Assembly: GCA_003254885.1 (NCBI GenBank)
Contig: QANT01008630.1
Location: forward strand, 1 to 21,127
From: Purshia tridentata
Lineage: Eukaryota > Streptophyta > Magnoliopsida > Rosales > Rosaceae
DNA: 21,127 bases
Direction: 5' to 3'
Shown here: in pieces, positions 12,701-18,987 of the stretch
Position numbering within the stretch: the stretch's first letter is position 1
Layout of the letters: every line of letters starts with the position of its first letter
Notes under the pieces: model-generated
What the model was told of the DNA's origin: nothing
The model's database searches: none
What the model saw: the letters and a program-made list of their open reading frames with translations, nothing else
Translations under genes and position numbers: made by a program

Positions 12701-14546
12701 CTGCAGACTCATGGTTAGCATATTAGCATTATCACAATAAAAAAAGGAATACAAGAACCTTATATGCAGCATCCTTCAAGGTTTGAAGATTCTCCAATTT
12801 TAGCTTGTATGTCTTTATCTCTTGAGCTTGATCCTTATGAAGTTTTTTAATTACCTCCAATGCCTTGGTATATCTGATTAGTAGAGGATGTCCATGATTG
12901 ATAAGTTTGAACAATCATCATCCAAGAGAAACTAAATCAAATACAGTAAGCACAAACAGAGTAAAGGCACTAGTGTCAAGAAAAATTAAGCATGCATATG
13001 AGAACCCAAATAAATTTACAACACTTATGAATGGAAAGGGACGCAATTTCAAGATGGAATAGGACAATCATAGAGGAAACTTGTGAGCAATAAGGTGCTT
13101 ATGTTAAGAACCGAAAAAAGTAAAATAACTGAGCTGTTTAGGTAAAGTTTTAAAGATTGGAAGAGTATACTGACTACTGTTAGGAAGCAGATTTTCAGAA
13201 TTCTTATTGTAAAAAACATATACTGGTTGTGAATTCAATGAAAAAAGTAGAGCAGGAACAAAAAATAATGTGCAGGAAGAGAAGTGCAAAATGACAAAGG
13301 AACTCCCAGATTCCCCTAATAGAGCTTAACTTTTATTAATTCAAGTCTCCCTATCATTTTCATGTGGAATTACTAAAGAAAAAATGGAAGAAAGAGAAAA
13401 GGTTGCTCTAGAAATTTCCTAAGAGTCTTTACTGGCCTGATCAGCAAAATAGAAACTAGCTATTAGCACCATTAGCTCTAAGAATAACAGAAAGAACATG
13501 CCTACTGAACTTCATTATACAATATTTTTAAAGTATAAATCTTCAAGCACACAAAACCTTCTCAATCTCCATATATTCACATATATATGGGAACCCAAAT
13601 AAATCTACATTAATGAAAACACTCATGAAAAGATGTGAACTATAGGTCGCAAGGTTCACTCACATGTAACCATTTTCTTGAATTGAATAACGACTCAAAA
13701 TAGGGGAACAATGCCTTTCCATACAGACCATTAAATGCACACATATGGGTTGAAATAATCGTACACAATTTTTCTCTCGACAATGGAAAAGAAAGAAACC
13801 CAAAATGTTGAAAGAAGAGATAGACGGATACCGGGTAGCAGAGAAGATATCATCAAATTTTTTCTTCAACGTGGAAGGATCTTGCAAAGGCCAATTGGCT
13901 TCATCTTGGTGTACAAATATAACATTTTCCAGAACAGCCTTTGACACACCCATTAAGGCAGGAATTTCCCTATCCATGTCAGCACATCTATAGCTCAGGC
14001 AAACTTTCTGCGCCTCACAAACAAACAAATTAAGAATACTGAAGCACCATTTCACAAAAAAAAAATCCAAGAAACACGCAAAAACAAAAACAAAAACAAA
14101 AACTTACCAAAATCCTATTGCTTGCATAAATGAAATTGAAATTTTGATTGAAAAGCAGTTGTACGGACCTCTCCAGTGTGGGGGTTAATAGTTTGAAGGA
14201 CGCTCTCGATGGCTTTGTACTCCATTTTGGAGGCTTTTTGCGTGAGCTGAAATGACCTAATGCACACCACGTCCTTCCCGGCTGCGGTTTTGAACCGGAG
14301 CTTAATCTGACCCTTGGTCTCGGTTTCGCCGGCGACCTTGGGGTCATGGATGAAGCTGTGGCCGGACCTCGCGTTCGGAGGCAACTCGCCGGTGCAGGAG
14401 AGCTTCAAGCACTCGATAATGGTGGTTTTGCCGGCGCCGTTGGGGCCGACGATTAGGGTTAAGGGCCTGAAGAAGGTGATGACGTGCTTGTTCTCCGGGT
14501 CGAAGCTCCGGATTCCCTTTATCAGCATTTTATCCACCGTACTCAT
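703..14546 (-). CDS. RAD50: DNA double-strand break repair protein RAD50 (complete, 25 coding exons)
   Basis: This is the SMC-like ATPase of the nuclear MRE11-RAD50-NBS1 complex, which tethers broken DNA ends and supports recombination, checkpoint signalling and telomere maintenance. Spliced exons total 3951 nt and encode 1316 residues. The order is: N-terminal ATPase head with Walker A GPNGAGKT (34-41) and Q-loop HQDE (Q160); coiled coil from about 190 to 660; zinc hook CPCC (C695, C698); returning coiled coil to about 1110; C-terminal head with signature CSAGQK (1211-1216), Walker B LALDEP (D1241, E1242), D-loop NLD (1246-1248) and H-loop H1279. The start is the first in-frame ATG and gives [11 protein letters not shown], the usual plant N-terminus. 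All 24 introns are GT..AG and keep frame. No frameshift or missing catalytic residue was found. Exon boundaries come from splice signals plus the remembered family sequence, not from transcript data. Confidence 0.97.
833..961 (-). CDS. RAD50: RAD50 exon 24
   Basis: Encodes residues 1261 (split) to 1304 (split), including [11 protein letters not shown] with H-loop histidine 1279, and the tail [15 protein letters not shown]. Acceptor CAG 964-962; donor GTATGG 832-827. Confidence 0.93.
1042..1175 (-). CDS. RAD50: RAD50 exon 23 (Walker B and D-loop)
   Basis: Encodes residues 1217-1261 (split). It carries [12 protein letters not shown]: Walker B with D1241 and catalytic E1242, followed by the D-loop. 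Acceptor GTCAG, donor GTATGAG. Confidence 0.95.
1259..1321 (-). CDS. RAD50: RAD50 exon 22 (ABC signature)
   Basis: A 63-nt, phase-0 exon of 21 codons (residues 1196-1216) ending in the ABC signature RCSAGQK, with S1212. Upstream acceptor ATCAG; donor GTGATT. A second AG in the ATGCAG near its 5' end was rejected because using it would lose VIMQ, which the family has. Confidence 0.92.
1405..1555 (-). CDS. RAD50: RAD50 exon 21
   Basis: Encodes residues 1145 (split) to 1195, including [20 protein letters not shown] and ending SYSYR. This segment leads from the coiled coil into the C-terminal ATPase lobe. Acceptor TTCAG, donor GTATGA. Confidence 0.94.
1732..1784 (-). CDS. RAD50: RAD50 exon 20
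   Basis: A 53-nt exon encoding [17 protein letters not shown] plus part of K1145. Acceptor GACAG, donor GTGAGT. Too short to show as a separate ORF, but needed to keep frame between exons 19 and 21. Confidence 0.92.
1866..1991 (-). CDS. RAD50: RAD50 exon 19
   Basis: Encodes residues 1086-1127 ([17 protein letters not shown] to YYDQLIQLK), phase 0 on both sides. Acceptor GGCAG, donor GTATTG. Confidence 0.93.
1992..3051 (-). other. RAD50 intron 18 (1060 bp)
   Basis: AT-rich with stops in all frames. No coding sequence, transposon ends or strong repeats were seen. Its donor, GTTCGATAG, is the weakest of the 24 and departs from GTAAGT at positions 3 to 5. Confidence 0.7.
3052..3376 (-). CDS. 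RAD50: RAD50 exon 18 (returning coiled coil)
   Basis: The second-longest coding exon (325 nt, residues 977-1085). It contains [19 protein letters not shown], a conserved stretch of eukaryotic RAD50, within a charged heptad-like coiled coil. It joins exon 17 as [12 protein letters not shown]. Acceptor ACCAG, donor GTTCGA. Confidence 0.95.
3460..3629 (-). CDS. RAD50: RAD50 exon 17
   Basis: Encodes residues 921 to 977 (split), from [20 protein letters not shown] to SKIKE; coiled coil. Acceptor TTCAG, donor GTAAGT, an ideal match to consensus. Confidence 0.94.
3859..4222. repeat. Tandem duplication (about 180 bp units) within RAD50 intron 16
   Basis: Two adjacent diverged copies (about 3859-4043 and 4044-4222) lie in the 772-bp intron 16 (3630-4401). 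Both begin CATCTGCATTTGACC and share the central run TGACTTGGCTATTTTATAAG. Each copy is itself bounded by the inverted pair ATCTGCATTTGA / TCAAATGCAGAT (3860-3871 with 3985-3996; 4045-4056 with 4171-4182), enclosing about 137 bp. The unit looks like a small fold-back element that was later duplicated. The rest of intron 16 shows nothing notable. Confidence 0.85.
4402..4603 (-). CDS. RAD50: RAD50 exon 16
   Basis: Encodes residues 853 (split) to 920, [20 protein letters not shown] to [11 protein letters not shown]; coiled coil rich in E, K, L and R. Acceptor AACAG, donor GTTATT. Confidence 0.94.
4792..5000 (-). CDS. RAD50: RAD50 exon 15
   Basis: Encodes residues 784 to 853 (split), [20 protein letters not shown] to ELNSLDSKK; coiled coil after the zinc hook. 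Acceptor TTTTAG, donor GTATAA. Confidence 0.94.
5001..6704 (-). other. RAD50 intron 14 (1704 bp)
   Basis: The second-longest intron. Its upstream (right-hand) part holds the LINE-1 relic described separately (6003-6530). The remaining part, 5001-6002, contains short overlapping ORFs on both strands (for example 5451-5684) that show no recognisable protein and are probably chance. Confidence 0.7.
6003..6530 (-). mobile_element. 5'-truncated, decayed LINE-1 (L1) retrotransposon relic with poly(A) tail
   Basis: On the minus strand, 6417-6391 reads ESLDHLLLH, matching the E-x-x-x-H-L-x-x-x-C type core of the reverse-transcriptase zinc-binding region found near the end of plant L1 ORF2 (here the final Cys has been lost). 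At 6241-6212, in another frame, it reads [10 protein letters not shown], a hallmark of the same region (usually preceded by W). Stops and frame changes lie between them, so it is dead. The plus-strand T run at about 6003-6022 is the element's poly(A) tail, which fixes its orientation as the same as RAD50. No clear target-site duplication was found and the 5' boundary is approximate. Confidence 0.75.
6705..6914 (-). CDS. RAD50: RAD50 exon 14
   Basis: A 210-nt phase-0 exon (residues 714-783), [19 protein letters not shown] to EQKSQALDD. It begins the returning coiled-coil arm just after the zinc hook. Acceptor TACAG, donor GTAAGT. Confidence 0.95.
7020..7149 (-). CDS. RAD50: RAD50 exon 13 (zinc hook)
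   Basis: Encodes residues 670 (split) to 713. It contains ICPCCERPF with hook cysteines C695 (7076-7074) and C698 (7067-7065). Two RAD50 molecules coordinate one zinc ion here, joining the tips of their coiled coils. The first base completes a serine codon begun in exon 12. Acceptor TGTAG, donor GTTGGC. Confidence 0.94.
7261..7375 (-). CDS. RAD50: RAD50 exon 12
   Basis: Encodes [20 protein letters not shown] to EKRDVQK (to residue 670, split). Acceptor CATAG, donor GTTCAT. Joined to exon 11 as ME-S-RKRY across a split serine codon, matching the family. Confidence 0.92.
7569..7696 (-). CDS. RAD50: RAD50 exon 11
   Basis: Encodes [20 protein letters not shown] to LFKHRKDME; ascending coiled-coil arm. 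The donor GTGAGT overlaps an alternative GT two bases earlier; the later one keeps frame and the conserved serine. Confidence 0.92.
7697..8480 (-). other. RAD50 intron 10 (784 bp)
   Basis: AT-rich spacer. A 110-codon plus-strand ORF (7833-8165) has no recognisable motif and lies wholly within the intron, so I treat it as chance. No repeats or transposon ends were seen. Confidence 0.65.
8481..8573 (-). CDS. RAD50: RAD50 exon 10
   Basis: A 93-nt exon encoding [20 protein letters not shown] to ITQVL, including the conserved GRLPP break in the coiled coil. Acceptor TTCAG, donor GTTCTC. Confidence 0.93.
8679..8890 (-). CDS. RAD50: RAD50 exon 9
   Basis: Encodes residues 488 to 558 (split), [20 protein letters not shown] to KHKKKHRK; basic coiled coil. 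Acceptor TGTAG, donor GTAGAT. Confidence 0.93.
8990..9097 (-). CDS. RAD50: RAD50 exon 8
   Basis: A 108-nt phase-0 exon (residues 452-487), [20 protein letters not shown] to DEREKNA. Acceptor TGCAG, donor GTGAGG. Confidence 0.93.
9188..9292 (-). CDS. RAD50: RAD50 exon 7
   Basis: A 105-nt phase-0 exon (residues 417-451), [20 protein letters not shown] to KQAKSDIK. Acceptor TTCAG, donor GTTTGA. It follows the longest intron. Confidence 0.93.
9293..11133 (-). other. RAD50 intron 6 (1841 bp, longest)
   Basis: The left part (9293-9980) is AT-rich and holds a (CA)n run at 9459-9472 and an imperfect palindrome at 9673-9715. The part from about 9980 to 10930 is visibly more GC-rich and resembles inserted repeat DNA (separate entry). 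Short ORFs on both strands here show no recognisable protein. Confidence 0.7.
9980..10930 (+). mobile_element. Possible LTR-retrotransposon-derived insertion (solo LTR-like)
   Basis: This block differs in composition from the rest of intron 6. It has a TATA-like stretch (GGTATAAGTATGAA, about 10250-10263). A putative LTR-type end, CCAAACA at about 10917-10923, is followed by TTTGTTGGTAT, which weakly resembles the start of a methionine-tRNA primer-binding site. No matching left end or target duplication was found, so this is a compositional and contextual guess. It could be another repeat type. Confidence 0.3.
11134..11304 (-). CDS. RAD50: RAD50 exon 6
   Basis: A 171-nt phase-0 exon (residues 360-416), [20 protein letters not shown] to EKNLQDSK. 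Acceptor TTCAG, donor GTGACT. Confidence 0.94.
11396..11574 (-). CDS. RAD50: RAD50 exon 5
   Basis: Encodes residues 300 (split) to 359, [20 protein letters not shown] to SKLQNEAE; coiled coil. Acceptor GTCAG, donor GTAAAT. Confidence 0.94.
11754..11982 (-). CDS. RAD50: RAD50 exon 4
   Basis: Encodes residues 224 to 300 (split), [20 protein letters not shown] to [11 protein letters not shown]; start of the long coiled-coil arm. Acceptor TATAG, donor GTCTAT. Confidence 0.94.
11983..12758 (-). other. RAD50 intron 3 (776 bp)
   Basis: AT-rich. Contains a short (AT)n run at about 12368-12381 and nothing else recognisable. Confidence 0.7.
12759..12873 (-). CDS. RAD50: RAD50 exon 3
   Basis: Encodes [20 protein letters not shown] to TLKDAAYK (residues 185 split to 223), the exit from the N-terminal ATPase head into the coiled coil. 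Acceptor ATCAG, donor GTTCTT. Confidence 0.94.
12874..13831 (-). other. RAD50 intron 2 (958 bp)
   Basis: AT-rich and non-coding. It holds a dispersed imperfect direct repeat sharing GAACCCAAATAAAT (about 12994-13030 and 13585-13630). Its donor reads GTATCCGTC, close to the minor-spliceosome form. Confidence 0.65.
13832..14007 (-). CDS. RAD50: RAD50 exon 2 (Q-loop)
   Basis: Encodes residues 127 to 185 (split), [20 protein letters not shown] onward, with [13 protein letters not shown] around Q-loop glutamine 160 and then [13 protein letters not shown]. This completes the N-terminal ATPase lobe. Acceptor GCGCAG; an alternative AG four bases later would break the frame. Confidence 0.95.
14169..14546 (-). 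CDS. RAD50: RAD50 exon 1 (start codon and Walker A)
   Basis: The longest exon (378 nt, 126 codons). It starts at ATG 14546-14544 (context AAGATGA) and encodes [11 protein letters not shown], Walker A GPNGAGKT at 34-41 and [19 protein letters not shown]. It ends at GGA GAG before donor GTCCGT. It is more GC-rich than the later exons. The frame remains open upstream of the ATG but has no earlier ATG before the codons become non-conserved. Confidence 0.97.
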
Positions 14547-14589
14547 CTTGTCCTCCGGGTCGAGCACCAAGTCGACACTGAAAACGCAT
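14530..14589 (-). CDS. Upstream ORF overlapping the RAD50 start codon
   Basis: An ATG at 14589-14587 opens a 19-codon frame ([19 protein letters not shown]) ending TAA at 14532-14530. It lies in a different frame and runs past the RAD50 ATG. Its start context is weak (T at -3, C at +4) compared with the RAD50 start (A at -3, A at +4), so leaky scanning could bypass it. It matters only if transcription starts upstream of 14589, which I cannot determine. Confidence 0.35.
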   Translation of the reverse strand: MRFQCRLGARPGGQDEYGG

Positions 14590-14780
14590 GCAGAGAAGAA
14601 GCAGAAGAAGAAGAAGAAGCAAAAGAGTGACGGAGTCGGAAGGAATGTGAGTAGAAAGGGCGGGAGTGAGATAGAGACCGAGACTAAACTGGGCAGGGTT
14701 CAATATGGACCGGACCATGTTTAAAAACAAAAGTTACTATACCCCCAGGCACCAGCTTCTAGAAAATGACTTTTTAAAAG
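14547..14780 (-). promoter_or_regulatory. RAD50 5' UTR and proximal promoter region
   Basis: The transcript-side sequence is pyrimidine-rich, with a (TTC)n tract (plus-strand GAA repeat, about 14594-14619), typical of plant 5' UTRs. On the minus strand CTCCCGCCC (14666-14658) resembles an E2F site, which would fit a DNA-repair gene expressed in dividing cells. TTCTAGAA (14757-14764) resembles a single heat-shock element core. A weak TATA-like TATAGTAA lies at about 14733-14740. All are motif matches only. Confidence 0.4.
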
Positions 14781-15995
14781 AGAAATATTATGTATATCCA
14801 AGGATCTTCTTTTCTTGCTAAATACTAGTTAAATGAATTTTGTCATACAGTAAAATGACTATAAAGGGCATTTTGCTTAAAAAAAAAATTTTCAAACTTC
14901 TTTTTATACCCAACAATTTATTTATTTTTCTCTCTTCTTCCTTATATCTCTTTTTCCCTCCTCTCTTTCAATCAGGTAGTGGGTCTAGAAGATTGTAGCT
15001 TTCATAGTCTAAAAAGATCACCCTCCCCATTGATTTGTTTCCAAAAAGACCTAGTTGAAGGATTGAATATTTCATAGTCCACCAATTTGGAGGCCGGAAA
15101 GGTTGCTGACCTACCTCCTTTCAAATCGAAAAGAGATAGGCAGGAGTAGAAGTGAAGAGAGAGAAAGATATGGATTGAAATCACCATGAACAATTTTGAA
15201 TTCACGCATTGTTCAACAAGAACCCTCTGAATATAATGCAAATGTTTGAAACGGGGTAGCTGAAAAATGTCATTATATTCGAATATGAACCACCGAATGA
15301 TGCGGGTGGGATGTTGCTAATGAAATGTTGTGTTCATGGAGAAAGATGGTGGGCTGTTTGGTGGTTTCCTGCTAAATGAGTCATCAACATTGGTTGCCGC
15401 CCACTAAATAGTGTCACCGTGTTCGATAGCCAACAACCGAACACTACGATAACCCAAATTCGTTCATAGCGTTCAGAGACGTGAAAAAAATTTCATACAG
15501 ACCTCATTTGAAGGCTCCCAAAAAATGATATGATTCACATTTGTCAAAATAACCTTGATTAAAAGATATGGGGACAAAAATTAGTTTAGGTTTTGGAGTT
15601 TAGTTATGAGAGTGAGATTGAAGGTAAGTTTGGGAGGGAGAAAGTCAGGTTGTAGGTGAGTTTGGGAAGAAGAGAGTCAGGTTGAAGGTGAGTTTTGGAG
15701 GGAGAGAGTTAGGCTGAGGGTGAGTTTTAGAGGAAGAAAGTTGGGTTAAAGGTGACTTTTGGAGGGAGGGAGGGAGGGAGGGAAGGAAGGAGGTTGATGG
15801 GGAACACAGGGATGGATATGTTAGGTTGGGTATGGAAAGAATTTGAAAGTTTTTATTTGAGTATTTACTAATATGAGTAGTGTGGAAATTAGGATGGGGT
15901 GAAATGAGAAAAAATTGAATTCAAAAAAGTGAATGTTGAGTAAATTAAGAAATTAAGTAAGAAAAGAAAATTGTTAGGTATATATAAAAATTTCC
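14781..15995. mobile_element. Non-autonomous TIR DNA transposon, copy 1 (1215 bp)
   Basis: The left end (AGAAATATTATGTATATCC) and the reverse complement of the right end (GGAAATTTTTATATATACC) are imperfect terminal inverted repeats. Similarity continues inward through the shared TTCTTTTCTT. Perfect 8-bp duplications TTTAAAAG flank it (14773-14780 and 15996-16003). An 8-9 bp duplication suits hAT or Mutator-like elements, and the GGAAAT-type ends lean toward Mutator-like. There is no transposase ORF. It lies in the region upstream of RAD50. A second, damaged copy lies at 18672-19855. Confidence 0.75.
15595..15792 (+). repeat. G-rich 32-bp minisatellite followed by (GGGA)n
   Basis: Four clear 32-bp units start at 15623, 15655, 15687 and 15719, each beginning GGTRAGTTT. 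A decayed unit precedes them (about 15595-15622) and a fifth unit from 15751 dissolves into (GGGA)n at about 15761-15792. The plus strand has almost no C here. At least five GGG runs in a row make G-quadruplex formation plausible. The array lies inside the TIR transposon. Confidence 0.85.
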
Positions 15996-16003
15996 TTTAA
16001 AAG

Positions 16004-17110
16004 GCTAAATTTCACTTTTTGGTTACTACTATTTAGATAATTAGTATTTTCACCAATTAAGTCGTTAAATTCGTCTTTGAATTGCTAACATTTTGTAAAT
16101 TAAATGCATAAAAATCACAATAGTTCTAAAGTAAAGGACCAAAAGCACAACAAAACGGATAACTTACAACTGGAATTCTAGAACTTCTTTTAGAGATCTC
16201 TTTGTATCGTTGTAAATAGGAAATGCATATATAGCTTCAAAACGAGTGGAAGATTCTAGATTTTGTGGAGATTTGATAGGTTAAAAATCGATACAAAGTT
16301 AACTAACTCAACATCCAGGGACTGAGGAGGGAAGATGATGAATAGTGACTAGCCAGCAGCCCCCACCGATGCATGCAACTATTTTCGGTGACTTTTGTCG
16401 CCCAACTTTGACCCTCCCAACTTCATTTTTTGATACAAGCCTAATGGTACTAATTTCAAGAAAGTTTGACCCCACATAAGTTAAAATATGAGTTACACTC
16501 AATCTCTTTAAAAGAAGATTTTGAAATTGAATTAAATTTTGTTAAAATGTGTCTAAACTATGAATTTTTCATTTGTTATGGACCCAAACACGTAAGAATG
16601 TAACAAGAGTGAACCTATGTTCAAGAAATTAAGGTACAGTCTCTATCCTCTAATGATTGGATTATATTACAATTAATTTTTGTGTCATTGTTTAATTTAT
16701 TTTCTTATCATAGTATTAAATGTATCAAATTGTACACTAATTATACTAACATTACTAATCCACTAACACTAGCACTAGTACTTGCTATTTCCAAAATTCC
16801 ATCATTAATATTTTAATGGTTTTTATATTATTAAATTATTATTACTTATTATATCTAATATTCTTACATAACATATTATTAATATTTGTTCTCTCAATCA
16901 TTAGTATTATTATATTAGTGGATAGATTCTTATTATTAATCCTTGTATTGTTGATATCATGGGTGTGCCCTATGAAATTTGTTATGTATGTGATACACTC
17001 AAATTGCATAAGATTGGATTATCTTTCATGTACAATTTAACCTCTCTACACATACACATATGTTACATCCATGCATTGGTTGTATAAAGAAAACTAATAA
17101 ATTGAGATAT
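16004..17110. other. AT-rich intergenic DNA
   Basis: No gene, repeat or element ends recognised. The 16650-17040 stretch is very AT-rich. The plus-strand ORF at 16816-17040 is a low-complexity run of hydrophobic codons in AT-rich DNA and is not credible as a gene. Confidence 0.6.
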
Positions 17111-17113
17111 TAA

Positions 17114-17714
17114 GGGTGTGGATGTATTAGTAATCTTTAGACATGGCAAACGGGTTGTGTGAAGAGGATTCGGGTCAAACCCGACACGACCCATTAGTGC
17201 TATCAGGTTGACACAACCTGAAACAATAGCATGCAGCTTGTAAATTACATCATAACCTAAACATGACCCAAAAATTAACAGATATATCTGACACGACCCG
17301 TTTCACCCAAAAAAAAACCCATATATATTATCAAACAAAACATAAATAAGTTATCTATAAAAAAAAAAATTTTTAAATCTAAAAATAAGTAGCAAGATCG
17401 CAGAGGACAGAGAAGAGAAAAAGTTGTTGGAGTTGGGGTTGATGAAGGGTAAGAGTTGAGGGAAATCAGAGATCGAGGGAGGAAGAAGAGAAAAATATGC
17501 TAGGTTGTGGGGACATGGCTAGGGGTTGGGTCGATGGATTCTGAGAGTCACGAGAGGAGTGACGGCGGTGAGATAGAAGATCTGGCTAAAGGGAATAGAT
17601 AAGGAGTGAGTACATGCATCTCTCATCATTGCATAATACATTATTGATTAACTGTAATAATTAATTGGCCATGAGGGATCACTGTACCCTACTAATCCTC
17701 AAAAACTCACACCC
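17114..17714. mobile_element. PIF/Harbinger-like (Tourist-type) non-autonomous element (601 bp)
   Basis: The left end GGGTGTGGAT and the reverse complement of the right end GGGTGTGAGT form short terminal inverted repeats. Similarity resumes inward at ATTAGTA on both sides. A 3-bp TAA flanks both ends (17111-17113 and 17715-17717), the usual PIF/Harbinger signature. An 11-bp match CTAATAAATTG (17094-17104 and 17714-17724) offers a rival boundary. The interior holds CGGGT / ACCCG palindromic stretches (17171-17192, 17291-17309) common in plant repeats, and a purine-rich segment (about 17400-17600). No transposase. Confidence 0.55.
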
Positions 17715-17717
17715 TAA

Positions 17718-18185
17718 TAAATTGTGTAGGTGATGAAAGTATCACCGAGGATCTGGAAAACTCAAGGGGAATTTAGAGAATTTTATGGAGTGTCATGCTT
17801 TATTGTATTATCATAAATCGTAATATCTAAGAAGACAAAAATCTTATGTACGTAGTTTTTCTTGGACCATCTTTTTGCTAAGTAAGGTTTTATTTTCATA
17901 ATTTTGGAACACTTATTTTAATATATTATTTTCAAGTCTTAATTGCAGAAATAATTGAATTAATTTGTGATTAGGACATAAGTCACACTTCACTTCAAGA
18001 TATTAGGTTTTATTAGGATTGGGGTGTGACCGAATCCATCCTCCCTACATATGCTCTCTTAAGATCAATCAAATATATGTAATTCTCATGTTTGTAGGAC
18101 CATTGTTTTCTAAGTTTAGCTACTTTAAGATTTCGTGTTACAACACAATTCTTAAAATTATATATTATTAATTCATATAATTAAG
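17718..18185. other. AT-rich intergenic DNA
   Basis: Nothing recognisable on either strand: no ORF of note, no inverted or tandem repeats. Confidence 0.6.
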
Positions 18186-18387
18186 TAATGGGTTTGGTTT
18201 GGTTTGGTTTGGTTTGGTTGAACCAACGATTTCAAATAATCAAAACCATAACCAATTTGAAATTTATGATTTAGTTTGGTTTTCAAACCATTCAATTAAA
18301 AAGTATTGAAAAAAATTGATTCAAACCAAATTGCCAATTCGGTATGAATTGGTTTGTTGGTTTATTGATTTCAATGCCCACCCCTAG
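18186..18387. mobile_element. hAT-like non-autonomous element fragment, right end intact
   Basis: A (GGTTT)n run of about six units (18190-18219) is followed by repeated TTTGGTTT / AAACCAA stretches in both orientations. It ends in TGCCCACCCCTAG (18375-18387), the reverse complement of the CTAGGGGTGGGCA terminus common in plant hAT-like elements. The matching left terminus is missing, so it is truncated or decayed. Confidence 0.55.
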
Positions 18388-18671
18388 CTCTACCCCACCA
18401 GCTTGCCGGATTCATCGCCATAGCATTTCTTCCTCCCTCTTTCTCTTTCTCTTTCTCTTTCTCTTTCACACCTCTTAGATAGGAAAGGGGCTGACGACCT
18501 TGCAGGCCTCCATAAAGTTTCTGACCTCCGATATGAGGGCCGACAAGATTGCCAACCTTTTTTTTTTTGTTCGGCAAAAAGGATGAGGTTAGATGAGGTT
18601 TGTATAAAGAAGAGAATGGGTTTGCATATGGCAGAACTCTAAAAAATAAAGTGTCTAAAGTGAACTGTTTT
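18388..18671. repeat. Spacer with (CTTTCT)n microsatellite
   Basis: A hexanucleotide pyrimidine repeat lies at about 18438-18468. A minus-strand reading frame (18371-18577) owes its KEKEKEKEKE run to this repeat and is not credible as a gene. A poly(T) run sits near 18560-18570. Confidence 0.7.
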
Positions 18672-18987
18672 GGGAAATTTATGCATACCCAATAATCTTC
18701 TTATCTTACCTAACATTATTTTAATCAATTTTGTCATATAATAAAATGACCATGAAGGACATTTTTTTTTTAAAAAATTCAAACTTGTTTCTATACCCAA
18801 CATTTTATTTTTTCTTCTCTCTTATTCCTTTTGTCTTTTTCCCTCATTTCTTTCATGTAGGTGGTGGTTGGAAGATTGAAGCTTCCACAGTTTAGAAAGA
18901 CCACCCTCCCTATCAATTTGTTTCCAAAAAGACCAAGTTGAAAGAAGTCCACCGATCTAAAGGCCAGCAAGGTAACTAACCAGCCTC

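Noticed and set aside
14547..14570. Alternative RAD50 start upstream of 14546 ([11 protein letters not shown])
   Set aside because: The upstream in-frame codon is TTG, not ATG, and conservation begins at MSTVDKM.
14314..14724. 136-codon plus-strand ORF opposite RAD50 exon 1
   Set aside because: It is the complement of conserved RAD50 codons plus the 5' UTR; its Lys-rich run is the GAA repeat.
15002..15241. Minus-strand ORF in TIR copy 1 as a possible transposase remnant
   Set aside because: The corresponding part of copy 2 is not kept in the same frame and no transposase motif is visible.
16816..17040. Plus-strand hydrophobic ORF resembling a membrane protein
   Set aside because: Long runs of Leu/Ile/Tyr codons are expected by chance in very AT-rich DNA; there is no supporting motif or gene context.
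18371..18577. Minus-strand ORF with a KEKEKEKEKE run
   Set aside because: The run comes from a (CTTTCT)n microsatellite and the ORF overlaps a transposon end; no recognisable protein.
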